Part shown: positions 1 to 7,339 of the stretch, piece after piece | How positions within the stretch are numbered: the stretch's first letter is position 1 | Layout of the letters: every line of letters starts with the position of its first letter | Source: Limnohabitans sp. | Lineage (GTDB): Bacteria; Pseudomonadota; Gammaproteobacteria; Burkholderiales; Burkholderiaceae_C | Length of the DNA: 7,385 nucleotides | Assembly: GCA_015657605.1 (NCBI GenBank) | Contig: JACDQO010000510.1 | Coordinates: 1-7,385, forward strand | Reading direction: 5' to 3' | The notes under the pieces: generated by a model | The model's input: only the letters and a program-made list of their open reading frames with translations | Told to the model about the DNA's origin: nothing | Database searches by the model: none | Program-made: the position numbers and the translations under genes

Positions 1-841
1 ACAAAAAGGCCAAACCCGCACCCGCCAAGGCGGCGCAAAAGATCAAGAGCTCGCCCGATCCGGGAATGTGCGGGAAAAACAGGTATTTGGAAAAAACCGA
101 ACTGCCCGTCACATACGCAAAAACACCCAAGGCCGAACCCACCATCACCACCGGCATGATGGCCAGGCCGTCCAGGCCATCGGTCAAATTGACCGCATTG
201 CTGGAGCCCACAATCACCAGGTACGTCAGCACCACGAAGCCCAACACGCCCAAGGGGTAGTTGATCTCCTTGAAGAAGGGCACTTGCAAGCCCGCTTGGG
301 TCGGCAGGTTCACATCAAAGCCCGACATGACCCACTGCATAAAAAGATCCAATACCCGATCATTGGAGCTTTCCGAGATGCTGAACACCAGGTACAGGGC
401 TGCCAGCAGACCGACCACCGATTGCCAGAAATACTTCTCGCGTGAACGCATGCCTTCTGGGTCTTTGTTGACCACTTTGCGCCAATCGTCAACCCAGCCA
501 ATCGCGCCAAAACCCAAAGTGACGATGAGCACAATCCAGACAAAGCGGTTGGACAAATCAAACCACAAAAGGGTTGATATGGCGATGGACATCAAAATCA
601 ACACACCCCCCATGGTGGGTGTGCCGCTTTTGGCCAGATGCGATTCCATGCCATAGCCACGGATGGGTTGACCGATCTTCAGCGCGGTCAAGCGGCGGAT
701 GACCCATGGCCCTGCGGCCAAGCCAATCAACAAAGCCGTCATCGCTGCCATCACGGCACGGAACGTGATGTATTGAAAAACTCGCAAAAAGCCCCATTCG
801 GGCGACAAACTTTGCAGCCACTGGGCCAAACTAAGCAGCAT
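1..841 (-). CDS. mraY: MraY, phospho-N-acetylmuramoyl-pentapeptide-transferase (lipid I synthase), 3' end outside window
   Basis: Integral membrane enzyme that transfers phospho-MurNAc-pentapeptide from UDP to undecaprenyl phosphate, giving lipid I, the first membrane step of peptidoglycan synthesis. The frame is open for 280 codons from ATG 839-841 to the left edge. Family members have about 360-390 residues, so roughly the last quarter is missing. Visible family motifs are GTPTMGG (residues 73-79), the acidic pair in GWVDDWRK (D118, D119) and NLTDGLDG (218-225), both part of the Mg2+/catalytic region of this superfamily. Hydrophobic segments lie near 26-48, 80-94, 100-117, 139-155, 196-212, 226-244 and from about 265. 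The start is supported by AAGGGG (848-853) six bases upstream and by the MLLSLAQWL opening, which I recall as typical of Burkholderiales. It overlaps the murF stop by 11 bases, suggesting translational coupling. No frameshift or missing motif was seen in the part present. Confidence 0.96.
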   Translation of the reverse strand, partial: MLLSLAQWLQSLSPEWGFLRVFQYITFRAVMAAMTALLIGLAAGPWVIRRLTALKIGQPIRGYGMESHLAKSGTPTMGGVLILMSIAISTLLWFDLSNRFVWIVLIVTLGFGAIGWVDDWRKVVNKDPEGMRSREKYFWQSVVGLLAALYLVFSISESSNDRVLDLFMQWVMSGFDVNLPTQAGLQVPFFKEINYPLGVLGFVVLTYLVIVGSSNAVNLTDGLDGLAIMPVVMVGSALGVFAYVTGSSVFSKYLFFPHIPGSGELLIFCAALAGAGLAFL

Positions 842-2279
842 GGGCCTCCCCTTTTTTGTGGTGTTCTTGTCCGTTGGCAAGGGCCTGCAGGGCCTCCACC
901 ACGCGCTCCATCTTCATGAAACGGGAGCCTTTGACGACAATGCTTTGAAACTGCGCAGCGTGCTGAGCGACAGCTGCCAAGAGGCTGTCCATGTTGTCAA
1001 AGTGATGCGCCGCCCCATAAGCTTGGCCTGCATGCAGACACAAATCGCCCAAGCTGTAGAAAGCTTCGATGCCGCATTCGGCAGCATAGGCACCCACCTC
1101 GGCATGAAATGCCGGTCCTTGGTCACCGACCTCGCCCATGTCACCCAACACCAACAAGCGTGGGGATGGCAGCTCGGTCAGCACATCGATCGCCGCACGC
1201 ACCGAATCGGGGTTGGCGTTGTAGGTGTCATCGACCAAGGTGATTTCGCCCGCAGGGGTGTGAAGCAGCAAAGCCCTCGACCGGCCCTTGACAGGTTCAA
1301 AAGCTTGCAAACCCTGCGCCACAGCCGCCAGTGGCACGCCAGCGGCCAAAGCGCAAGCACTCGCCGCCAAGGCATTTTTGACATTGTGTCGACCTGCGAT
1401 GTGCAAGCGCACAGGGGCTGTGCCCACCGGGGTTTTGAGGGTGAATTGCCATGCACCCGATTGCCAGACCACCACAGCAGCCCGAACATCGGCAGCCCCA
1501 TCACCGTGGCCCATGGCGAACGTGTGTTGTGCGCGGGAAGCCGATTGGGCCTGCCAAACGGGGGTATGCGTTTCGTCCGCAGGGTAGACCGCAACGCCTT
1601 GGCTGGGCAAGGACAGCAAGACTGCACCGTTTTCCAGTGCCACGGCCTCGACGGTGCCCATGAATTCTTGGTGCTCACGCTGCGCGTTGTTGACCAAGGG
1701 CCACCGTGGGCTGGGTCATTGGGGCCAAATAAGCGATCTCGCCCGGGTGGTTCATGCCCAACTCCACCACCGCCATGCGGTGGTGAGCGCGCAAATTGAG
1801 CAAGGTCAAGGGCACGCCAATGTCGTTGTTCAAGTTGCCTGCGTTGACAAGGCATCGACCCCCACATGCGCGCGCAAAATGGCCGCGATCATTTGGGTCA
1901 CGGTGGTTTTGCCATTGCTGCCGGTCACGGCGATCACAGGCAAGTCAAACTGTGCACGCCAACCCGCCGCCAATTCTCCCAAGGCTATGCGGGCGTCTGG
2001 CACCACCAAGGCAGGCAAACCCTGGGCTGCAGCCTCGGCTTCGCCTGAGGCCTCACACACCACGGCCACAGCGCCTTGCGCCTTGGCTTGGGCGATGAAC
2101 TGGTTGCCATCAAAACGCTCTCCGCGCAAGGCGACAAACAGATCGCCCGCACGCAAGCTGCGGCTGTCGGTGTGCACTCGGTCAGCCACCACAGACTGCA
2201 GGTTCACGCCACGGGCACGGCTCAACCAGCTCAAGGCCAACTCCAGCTTCAAGCCCATGGGGGTGTGAACCGCGTTCAT
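831..2279 (-). CDS. murF: MurF, UDP-MurNAc-tripeptide:D-alanyl-D-alanine ligase; reading frame broken by two compensating 1-base indels
   Basis: Cytoplasmic ATP-dependent Mur ligase that adds D-Ala-D-Ala to UDP-MurNAc-tripeptide to give the pentapeptide used by MraY. As read, the frame from ATG 2277-2279 stops after 149 codons at TGA 1830-1832. Restoring one G at 1838-1839 and removing one base at 1696-1700 gives a 482-residue protein, a plausible length (E. coli about 452). In that reconstruction: P-loop GSNGKTT (120-126), [13 protein letters not shown] (149-161), [12 protein letters not shown] (171-182), VNNAQREH (196-203), GRHNVKN (296-302), [10 protein letters not shown] (350-359) and the C-terminal [13 protein letters not shown] (449-461), all characteristic of MurF. 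Residues 148 to about 194 are out of frame here. The two outer parts share one frame, so the indels cancel. The start overlaps the murE stop in an ATGA. Identity is certain; whether the break is biological or a sequence error is open, with error more likely. Confidence 0.93.
848..853 (-). promoter_or_regulatory. Ribosome binding site of mraY
   Basis: AAGGGG on the coding strand, six bases before ATG 839-841 and within the 3' end of murF. It fixes the mraY start, which overlaps the murF stop (TAG 831-833) by 11 bases. Confidence 0.7.
1695..1700 (-). other. murF: Apparent 1-base insertion in murF (restores original frame)
   Basis: The coding strand reads GTG GCC CTT GGT CAA CAA. Removing one base from the CCCTT run (1696-1700) gives GTG GCC CTG GTC AAC AAC or GTG GCC TTG GTC AAC AAC, both encoding VALVNN, the expected MurF sequence, which continues directly into AQREHQEF. 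Without the correction the middle frame stops at TGA 1675-1677. Which base of the run is extra cannot be told. Confidence 0.87.
1836..1841 (-). other. murF: Apparent 1-base deletion in murF (frame loss, premature stop)
   Basis: On the coding strand the sequence reads ACG CAG GCA ACT TGA, which ends the frame. One more G in the GG run at 1838-1839 gives ACG CAG GGC AAC TTG AAC AAC, encoding TQGNLNN, the conserved MurF motif. A GGG-to-GG contraction is the simplest explanation. Confidence 0.88.
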
Positions 2280-3820
2280 GCGACCACTCCTTGAGGCTGT
2301 GCTGCGCGCTGCTGCAAGGCCGCGCGAACATGCGCCACATCTGAAAAAGGATGGCGCACACCCATGATCTCTTGTTCGGTCTCGTGGCCTTTGCCCGCCA
2401 CCAAGACCACGTCTTGTGGGGCTGCCTGCGCCAGCACTTGGGCAATGGCCAAGGCGCGGTCCACTTGCACCTTGGCATGCGTCGGGCGCTTGAGCCCTGC
2501 AACCATGGCCGCCAAAATCGCTTCAGGTGATTCAGTGCGGGGGTTGTCGCTGGTCAACATCACCCGATCGGCAGATGCCTCTGCAGCTGCGGCCATCAAG
2601 GGGCGCTTGAGCGCATCACGGTCACCGCCGCAACCCAGTACGCACCACAACTGGCCCCCGCGCAAGACCGCTTGGGACCGCAGCGCCGACAAGGCGTGAA
2701 CGATGGCATCGGGTGTGTGCGCGTAATCCACCAACACCAAGGGCAAGCCAGCATCCACATCGGCCTGCAGCGACGGCTCTTGACCCAGCCGAACCCGTTG
2801 CATGCGGCCAGGCACGGCGCTCAAGTGCGCGCAAGCTTGAACGGCCTGCGCCAAGTCAAATCCCAATGCACGCAAACTGCCGATCACACCCAGCAAGTTG
2901 TCGATGTTGTAGTCACCCATCAAGTCGGTGCGCAGCGTCTGCACCGCATCGCCTTCGATCACCTCAAAGGCCAAGCCATCGGCGCTTTGCAAAGTACGGG
3001 CTTGCAAACGTGCAGGGCCTTGCCTGGAACACGTCCAAACGTCCAAAAGGCCGCCTTGTAACTGGCGGGCCAAAAATGCGCCCTGTGCATCGTCGGTGTT
3101 GATGACCGCCGCCTGCAAACCAGGCCAACTGAACAGCGCGGCTTTGGCAGACCAGTACTGCCCCATGTCGGCGTGGTAGTCCAGGTGATCTTGGGTGAAG
3201 TTGGTGAACACCCCCACGCGGATCTGTGTGCCGTTCAGTCGGTGTTCGGCCAAACCGATGGACGAAGCCTCGATGGCGCAATGGGTCACGCCCGTGTCGG
3301 CCATGGCACGGAACGCTTGTTGCACCAGCACCGGATCGGGGGTGGTCATGCCGGTCTTGACCAAATCGGGAATGCGTCCCACACCCAAGGTTCCCATCAG
3401 AGCGCAGGACTGTGCCAACACGGGGGAGGACAAGGCCTGCGCCAACCACCAGGCGGTCGATGTTTTGCCGTTGGTGCCGGTGACCGCCAAGACCTGCACA
3501 GCATGGCTGGGCTGCTCATAGTAAGCGTCAGCCACCCAGCCTGTTTGGGTCTTGAGCTGGGGCATGCAGGCGAGTTTGTCGGTGTTGACTTCGTCCTGCA
3601 AAGCGGTCAACCATGGGGCACAGCCTTCTTCTTCCATCAAGCAGGCACTGGCGCCTTGCGCCAATGCTTGTGCCAAAAATCGACGCCCATCAGTGGCTGC
3701 GCCAGGCCATGCGATGAACGCATCGCCTTGCTGCACCTGGCGGCTGTCGGTGCGCAGCGCGCCGGTCACCCGCGAGCGCAACCAAGAGGCCGCTTGAGAG
3801 GCGCTGTGCAAGGTCTGCAT
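2276..3820 (-). CDS. murE: MurE, UDP-MurNAc-L-Ala-D-Glu:meso-2,6-diaminopimelate ligase
   Basis: Cytoplasmic Mur ligase that adds the third stem residue to UDP-MurNAc-dipeptide using ATP. It has 514 residues, close to the usual 490-510. An N-terminal UDP-substrate domain (about 1-105, with LRTDSRQV at 22-29) is followed by the central ATPase domain with P-loop GTNGKT (115-120), TTPDP (159-163) and a YHADMGQYWSAKAALF block whose K226 aligns with the carbamylated lysine of the family. The C-terminal domain has DYAHTPD (365-371), the DNPR motif (425-428) and GKGHE (476-480). DNPR is the established marker for meso-diaminopimelate rather than lysine, so the wall is predicted to be mDAP type, as expected for a Gram-negative. 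The start ATG shares one base with the ftsI stop (TGATG) and follows a strong GGAGGAG site. The end overlaps murF by four bases. No irregularity seen. Confidence 0.97.
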   Translation of the reverse strand: MQTLHSASQAASWLRSRVTGALRTDSRQVQQGDAFIAWPGAATDGRRFLAQALAQGASACLMEEEGCAPWLTALQDEVNTDKLACMPQLKTQTGWVADAYYEQPSHAVQVLAVTGTNGKTSTAWWLAQALSSPVLAQSCALMGTLGVGRIPDLVKTGMTTPDPVLVQQAFRAMADTGVTHCAIEASSIGLAEHRLNGTQIRVGVFTNFTQDHLDYHADMGQYWSAKAALFSWPGLQAAVINTDDAQGAFLARQLQGGLLDVWTCSRQGPARLQARTLQSADGLAFEVIEGDAVQTLRTDLMGDYNIDNLLGVIGSLRALGFDLAQAVQACAHLSAVPGRMQRVRLGQEPSLQADVDAGLPLVLVDYAHTPDAIVHALSALRSQAVLRGGQLWCVLGCGGDRDALKRPLMAAAAEASADRVMLTSDNPRTESPEAILAAMVAGLKRPTHAKVQVDRALAIAQVLAQAAPQDVVLVAGKGHETEQEIMGVRHPFSDVAHVRAALQQRAAQPQGVVA

Positions 3821-5559
3821 CAGAACGACTCCTCCACAGCTTTGGCCACAATTTGCGGCTTGACGGCCATGTCAGGCTGAACGCCCATCAAACGCAAGGT
3901 TTGCTGCACCGTCTGGCTGAAGACGGGTGCGGCCACGGCTCCGCCGTAGTACACCCCATTGGAAGGCTCATCGATCATCACGGCCACCACAATGCGCGGC
4001 TGGTCAATGGGGGCGATGCCCACGAAGAAACCTCTGTATTTTTTGCTGGCGTAGCCCTTGCCCTCTTGCTTGCGTGCAGTGCCTGACTTGCCACCCACCG
4101 AATAACCCATGGTCTGGGCCTTTTGACCGGTGCCGCCAGGTCCTGAAGCCATTTGCAGCATCTTGCGCATGGCGATGGCGTGCTCGGGACTGTAAACGCG
4201 CGTGCCCACTGCGGGCTGCGTGGTTTTCATGAGTGTGGCGGGCACGATTTCGCCATCGCGCGCAAACACGGTGTACGCACGGGCCACCTGAAACAAACTG
4301 CTGGAGACGCCGTAGCCGTAGCTCATGGTGGCTTGTTCCACCGGACGCCAAGTTTTGTAAGGGCGCAGCCGACCGCTGACCACGCCAGGGAACGGCAGCT
4401 GCGGCTTTTGGCCAAAACCCAGGTCCGCAAACATCTCCCACATTTCTCGCGGCTGCAATTGCATGGCCATCTTGACGGTGCCCACGTTGCTGGACTTTTG
4501 GATGACCTCATTGACCGTCAGCACCCCATACGGATGCACATCACTGATGGTGGAGCCGGTGATGGTGATCTTGCCCGGAGCGGTCTGAATCGGTGTTTCG
4601 GGCTTGACCAGCCCTTGCTGCAGGGCCAAGGCCACGGTGAAGGGCTTCATGGTCGAGCCAGGCTCAAAGCTGTCGGTCAAGGCCCGATTGCGCAACTGCT
4701 CGCCCGTCAGATTGCCCCGCTTGTCAGGCGAATAGCTGGGGTAGTTGGCCAAGGCCAAGATTTCACCGGTTTGTGCATCCAGCACCACGACGCTGCCCGC
4801 CTTGGCCTTGTGCTGCGCCACCGCATCGCGCAAGGTTTGGTAAGCATAAAACTGCACTTTGCTGTCGATGCTCAGCTGCAGGTCTTGGCCATCCACGGGC
4901 GGCACGGTCTCACCCACCGCCTCGACCACGCGGCCCAAGCGGTCCTTGATCACGCGCCTGGAACCTGCTTGACCTGCCAACTGCTTTTGAAAGATCAGCT
5001 CAACGCCTTCTTGGCCTTTGTCTTCGACGTTGGTAAAGCCGACGATGTGCGCTGCGGCCTCACCCTCGGGGTAGAGGCGCTTGTACTCCTTGATGTCGTA
5101 CACACCCTTGATGTTGAGTGCCCGAATCTCTTTGACCACCGACTCGTCCATCTGGCGGCGCAGCCACACAAAGGTTTTTTCTTCATTCTTGAGCTTGTCT
5201 TCCAACTCAGCCGGTGCCATGCCCAGCAATTTGGCCAACTGGCGAAGTTTGACCGGATCGCGTTCCAAGTCTTCCGGGTTGGCCCAAATGCTGGGGGCGG
5301 GCACGCTGGAGGCCAACAACACGCCATTGCGGTCAAGCACGCGGCCGCGGTTGGCGGGCAAGGTCAAGGTTCGGGCAAAACGCACTTCACCCTGGCGGAT
5401 GAAAAAGTCATTGTCGATGACCTGCACATGCGCGGCGCGCCCCACCAGGCCGGTGAACCCCAAGGCCATCAAGGCGACGATCAGTTTGCTGCGCCAAACC
5501 GGCGTCTTGCTGGCCAGCAAAGGGCTGGAACTGAGCTGCACACTGTGGCCGCGGTTCAT
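3820..5559 (-). CDS. ftsI: FtsI (PBP3), septal peptidoglycan D,D-transpeptidase
   Basis: Class B penicillin-binding protein that cross-links septal peptidoglycan, acting in the periplasm while anchored in the inner membrane, in partnership with FtsW and the FtsQLB complex. It has 579 residues (E. coli 588). A short cytoplasmic N-terminus precedes one membrane anchor (about 25-44). The PBP dimerisation/pedestal domain starts with ANRGRVLDRNGVLLA (69-83). The transpeptidase domain carries the three active-site motifs in order: STMK (302-305, S302 the acyl-enzyme nucleophile), SSN (356-358) and KSGT (491-494). YGYG at 414-417 is also typical. The start ATG overlaps the ftsL stop (ATGA), with GGAG seven bases upstream. 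The end shares one base with murE. Position directly after ftsL is the standard dcw order and separates it from the elongation protein PBP2. All catalytic residues are present. Confidence 0.97.
   Translation of the reverse strand: MNRGHSVQLSSSPLLASKTPVWRSKLIVALMALGFTGLVGRAAHVQVIDNDFFIRQGEVRFARTLTLPANRGRVLDRNGVLLASSVPAPSIWANPEDLERDPVKLRQLAKLLGMAPAELEDKLKNEEKTFVWLRRQMDESVVKEIRALNIKGVYDIKEYKRLYPEGEAAAHIVGFTNVEDKGQEGVELIFQKQLAGQAGSRRVIKDRLGRVVEAVGETVPPVDGQDLQLSIDSKVQFYAYQTLRDAVAQHKAKAGSVVVLDAQTGEILALANYPSYSPDKRGNLTGEQLRNRALTDSFEPGSTMKPFTVALALQQGLVKPETPIQTAPGKITITGSTISDVHPYGVLTVNEVIQKSSNVGTVKMAMQLQPREMWEMFADLGFGQKPQLPFPGVVSGRLRPYKTWRPVEQATMSYGYGVSSSLFQVARAYTVFARDGEIVPATLMKTTQPAVGTRVYSPEHAIAMRKMLQMASGPGGTGQKAQTMGYSVGGKSGTARKQEGKGYASKKYRGFFVGIAPIDQPRIVVAVMIDEPSNGVYYGGAVAAPVFSQTVQQTLRLMGVQPDMAVKPQIVAKAVEESF
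3829..3835 (-). promoter_or_regulatory. Strong ribosome binding site of murE
   Basis: GGAGGAG on the coding strand, eight bases before the murE ATG and inside the last codons of ftsI. It is the strongest Shine-Dalgarno match in the window, so murE may initiate partly independently of coupling to ftsI. Confidence 0.75.
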
Positions 5560-5882
5560 CGGGCAGCTCCGGAGGCGGCTGTGCCGGGGTTTTTCACCGG
5601 CACGGCTGGGTTGGCAGCGCCAGTGGTGGTCACATACTGGGTGATGGCCGGGGAGACGTTGCGCATTTGCAATTGCTGACGCGCGATTTGCTCCACACGC
5701 AAGGGCGTGGTTTGGGCACGCCGCTCGACTTCCATGCGGTCCAGGTCCACCTCAATGCGCTGGTTTTCTTTGCGTGCAGATTCCAGCGCCATGAACAAAC
5801 GCCTGGACTCGTAATGGCTGTGCACCAGCCACAAGGCGCTGCCCACCGTGGCGATCAACAAGAGCATGCTCAGGCGCATCAT
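5556..5882 (-). CDS. ftsL: FtsL, bitopic cell division protein
   Basis: Small inner-membrane divisome protein that forms the FtsQ-FtsL-FtsB complex and helps activate FtsWI. The 108-residue product has a very short cytoplasmic N-terminus, one hydrophobic helix (about 4-20), then a charged heptad-like coiled-coil stretch (about 24-58), a conserved-looking [13 protein letters not shown] block (62-74) and a Pro/Ala/Gly-rich tail. FtsL sequences diverge strongly, so the call rests on size, topology and its place between rsmH and ftsI. The first of two adjacent ATGs (5880-5882) is chosen because GAGG at 5890-5893 lies seven bases upstream and the ATG overlaps the rsmH stop as ATGA; the next ATG (5877-5879) is possible. 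A longer in-frame extension to 5978 would overlap rsmH by 100 bases and has no membrane or coiled-coil character, so it is not used. Confidence 0.92.
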   Translation of the reverse strand: MMRLSMLLLIATVGSALWLVHSHYESRRLFMALESARKENQRIEVDLDRMEVERRAQTTPLRVEQIARQQLQMRNVSPAITQYVTTTGAANPAVPVKNPGTAASGAAR

Positions 5883-6808
5883 GCGGGCACCTCGGTGCGC
5901 TGTGCCATGCGCATGATGGCGCTGCGTGAACGGGGGTTGCCGCGCACTTCGGCCTCGCTGGGGCGAATCCGACCGCACAGCTTCAAACGCATCTTGACCG
6001 GCTCGGCAAAGGGCACACGGCGGTCCACCACTTCTTTGGCATGCTTGGCCATGAACTGCTTGACGATGCGGTCTTCGAGCGAATGAAAACTGATCACCAC
6101 CAGCCGAGCGCCCGGCGCCATGACGTGCAAACTGGCTTCTAGCGCTTGTTCAAGCTCCGCAAGCTCTGCGTTGATGAAAATCCGAAAAGCCTGAAATGTC
6201 CGCGTTGCAGGGTTCTGGCCCGGCTCGCGGGTTTTGACCGTGTCAGCCACGAGCTGGGCCAAATCGGTGGTGCTTGAAATTGGGCCCCGTTCTTGTCGGC
6301 GAGCCACAAGCGCCTTTGCAATCTGAAAAGCAAACCGTTCTTCGCCATAGTCACGTATCACCTCCGTGATTTGATCCACCTCTGCAGTGGCCAACCAATC
6401 GGCCACACTTTGTCCGCGCGTGGTGTCCATGCGCATGTCCAGCGGGCCGTCAAAACGAAAAGAAAAACCCCTCTCGGGGCTGTCAATTTGGGGGGAGCTG
6501 ATGCCCAAGTCCATCAGCACACCATCCACACTGCCCAGAGGCAGTTCACCCAGGCTCGAGAAGCCTTCGTGCCGGATCGAAAAACGCTTGTCTTGGATGC
6601 GCCCCGCCTCGGCGATGGCCTCCAGGTCTTTGTCAAAGGCCTGCACACGCCCCTTGGGGGACAAGCGAGAAAGAATCAAACGGGTGTGACCGCCACGGCC
6701 AAAGGTGGCATCGACGTAAGCACCATCAGCGCCGGCCGATGACTGCAGCAACTCATCCACCGCCTCATTCAAAAGCACCGTGGTGTGGCTCAAGACAGTT
6801 TCGGTCAT
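5879..6808 (-). CDS. rsmH: RsmH (MraW), 16S rRNA (cytosine-1402-N4)-methyltransferase
   Basis: SAM-dependent methyltransferase that N4-methylates C1402 of 16S rRNA in the ribosomal P site, a cytoplasmic rRNA-modification gene that is nearly always in the dcw cluster. The 309 residues match the family (E. coli 313). Features: the [12 protein letters not shown]-terminus (8-18), SAM-binding [10 protein letters not shown] (32-41), [10 protein letters not shown] (98-107), an [16 protein letters not shown] block (113-128), SFHSLEDR (240-247) and the C-terminal NPRSRSA (291-297). The start ATG 6806-6808 was chosen because the family begins just before HTTVL; an upstream in-frame start (6898) would add 30 residues lying wholly over mraZ. 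Only a weak GAG (6813-6815) precedes the ATG, and the mraZ stop is five bases away, so translation probably depends on coupling to mraZ. The stop overlaps the ftsL start. Confidence 0.97.
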   Translation of the reverse strand: MTETVLSHTTVLLNEAVDELLQSSAGADGAYVDATFGRGGHTRLILSRLSPKGRVQAFDKDLEAIAEAGRIQDKRFSIRHEGFSSLGELPLGSVDGVLMDLGISSPQIDSPERGFSFRFDGPLDMRMDTTRGQSVADWLATAEVDQITEVIRDYGEERFAFQIAKALVARRQERGPISSTTDLAQLVADTVKTREPGQNPATRTFQAFRIFINAELAELEQALEASLHVMAPGARLVVISFHSLEDRIVKQFMAKHAKEVVDRRVPFAEPVKMRLKLCGRIRPSEAEVRGNPRSRSAIMRMAQRTEVPA

Positions 6809-6813
6809 GGCGC

Positions 6814-7242
6814 TCAAAAAGAAAAGTCTTTGAACACATCGGGCATGTCGCCCTGCATGGCCTGCGCTTCTTGCGCGTCGTAAGCGGCTTTGTCCCACAG
6901 CTCAAAGTGGTTGCCCATGCCCAAGAGCATGGTGTCTTTGGAGATGCCTGCGGCCTGACGCAACTCGGGCGAGATCAGCACGCGGCCCGTGCCATCCATT
7001 TCCACGTCCATGGCGTTGCCCAAAAAGATGCGCTTCCACCACTGGGCCGACATGGGCAGCTGGGCAATGCGCTCACGAAACTTTTCCCACTCTGGGCGTG
7101 GAAACACCATCAGACAACCGTGCGGGTGCTTGGTGATCGTCAGCTGCCCTTGCGCCGTGGCGCTCAGGACGTCACGGTGCCGGGTCGGTACAGACAACCG
7201 CCCCTTGGCATCCAGACTCAGCGATGAAGCCCCTTGAAACAC
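6814..7242 (-). CDS. mraZ: MraZ, DNA-binding transcriptional regulator of the dcw operon
   Basis: AbrB/SpoVT-like DNA-binding protein, known in E. coli and Mycoplasma to bind direct repeats before its own operon. The 142-residue product has two swapped-hairpin half-domains, marked by [11 protein letters not shown] (11-21) and [13 protein letters not shown] (83-95), the usual MraZ tandem. The start is taken as GTG 7240-7242: the protein then begins [14 protein letters not shown] as in the family, the length is right, and AAAGG lies eight bases upstream. A GTG at 7291-7293 in the same frame would add 17 residues, but it lies inside the operator repeats and close to the predicted transcription start, so it is unlikely. 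First gene of the operon; the stop is five bases before rsmH. Repression of its own promoter is inferred from the repeats present. Confidence 0.96.
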   Translation of the reverse strand: MFQGASSLSLDAKGRLSVPTRHRDVLSATAQGQLTITKHPHGCLMVFPRPEWEKFRERIAQLPMSAQWWKRIFLGNAMDVEMDGTGRVLISPELRQAAGISKDTMLLGMGNHFELWDKAAYDAQEAQAMQGDMPDVFKDFSF

Positions 7243-7250
7243 AGCAACGA

Positions 7251-7255
7251 CCTTT
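7251..7255 (-). promoter_or_regulatory. Ribosome binding site of mraZ (decides the GTG start)
   Basis: AAAGG on the coding strand, eight bases before GTG 7240-7242. It supports the GTG as the start rather than the upstream in-frame GTG at 7291-7293. Confidence 0.75.
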
Positions 7256-7280
7256 TTCAGTTGAAAAGCACCAGCAGAGA

Positions 7281-7314
7281 CACTTTTCCCCACTTAATTG
7301 CACTTTTTTGCACT
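7281..7314 (-). promoter_or_regulatory. MraZ operator: four AGTG direct repeats with 10-base period
   Basis: On the coding strand, AGTG occurs at 7311-7314, 7301-7304, 7291-7294 and 7281-7284, each start exactly 10 bases from the next, with mostly A/T-rich spacers; three copies fit AAGTG. Published MraZ sites are such 10-base-spaced repeats (TGGG-type in E. coli, AAAGTG-type in Mycoplasma). One repeat per helical turn fits binding of an MraZ ring to one DNA face. The first repeat overlaps the candidate -10, consistent with repression. Binding itself is inferred. Confidence 0.85.
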
Positions 7315-7339
7315 GTATCAGGATTTCACACCAACTCAA
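7312..7339 (-). promoter_or_regulatory. Candidate sigma-70 promoter of the dcw operon (Pmra)
   Basis: TTGAGT (7334-7339, 4 of 6 matches to TTGACA), a 16-base spacer, then TACAGT (7312-7317, 4 of 6 to TATAAT) preceded by TG at 7319-7320, forming an extended -10. A start site near 7305 is expected, leaving a leader of about 60 bases. An eight-A run on the coding strand (7353-7360) lies about 14 bases before the -35 and could act as an UP element. It is the best promoter-like pair seen before mraZ, but the match is moderate and the start site is unproven. Confidence 0.6.

Noticed and set aside
831..1697. 288-codon minus-strand frame starting at TTG, as a separate gene
   Set aside because: It begins in the middle of the MurF central domain, has no ribosome site, and is simply the part of murF after the second indel.
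840..1799. 319-codon open frame on the plus strand, opposite murF
   Set aside because: It is antisense to conserved MurF sequence and has no family resemblance; a codon-bias shadow.
1178..1867. 229-codon minus-strand frame overlapping murF in a third frame
   Set aside because: Its translation shows no MurF motif. The conserved middle segment of murF is in a different frame, so this one is a shadow.
4085..4096. KSGT instead of KTGT as the third transpeptidase motif of FtsI
   Set aside because: KSGT is an accepted variant (for example in Pseudomonas aeruginosa PBP3) and does not suggest loss of activity.
4153..5679. 508-codon open frame on the plus strand, opposite ftsI and part of ftsL
   Set aside because: It lies antisense to a complete FtsI with all catalytic motifs, and its translation has no recognisable domain, being rich in His, Gln, Gly and Leu as expected from the reverse complement of a biased coding sequence.
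5879..6898. 30-residue N-terminal extension of rsmH
   Set aside because: It lies entirely over mraZ, is unlike the family N-terminus, and the ATG at 6806-6808 gives the expected length.
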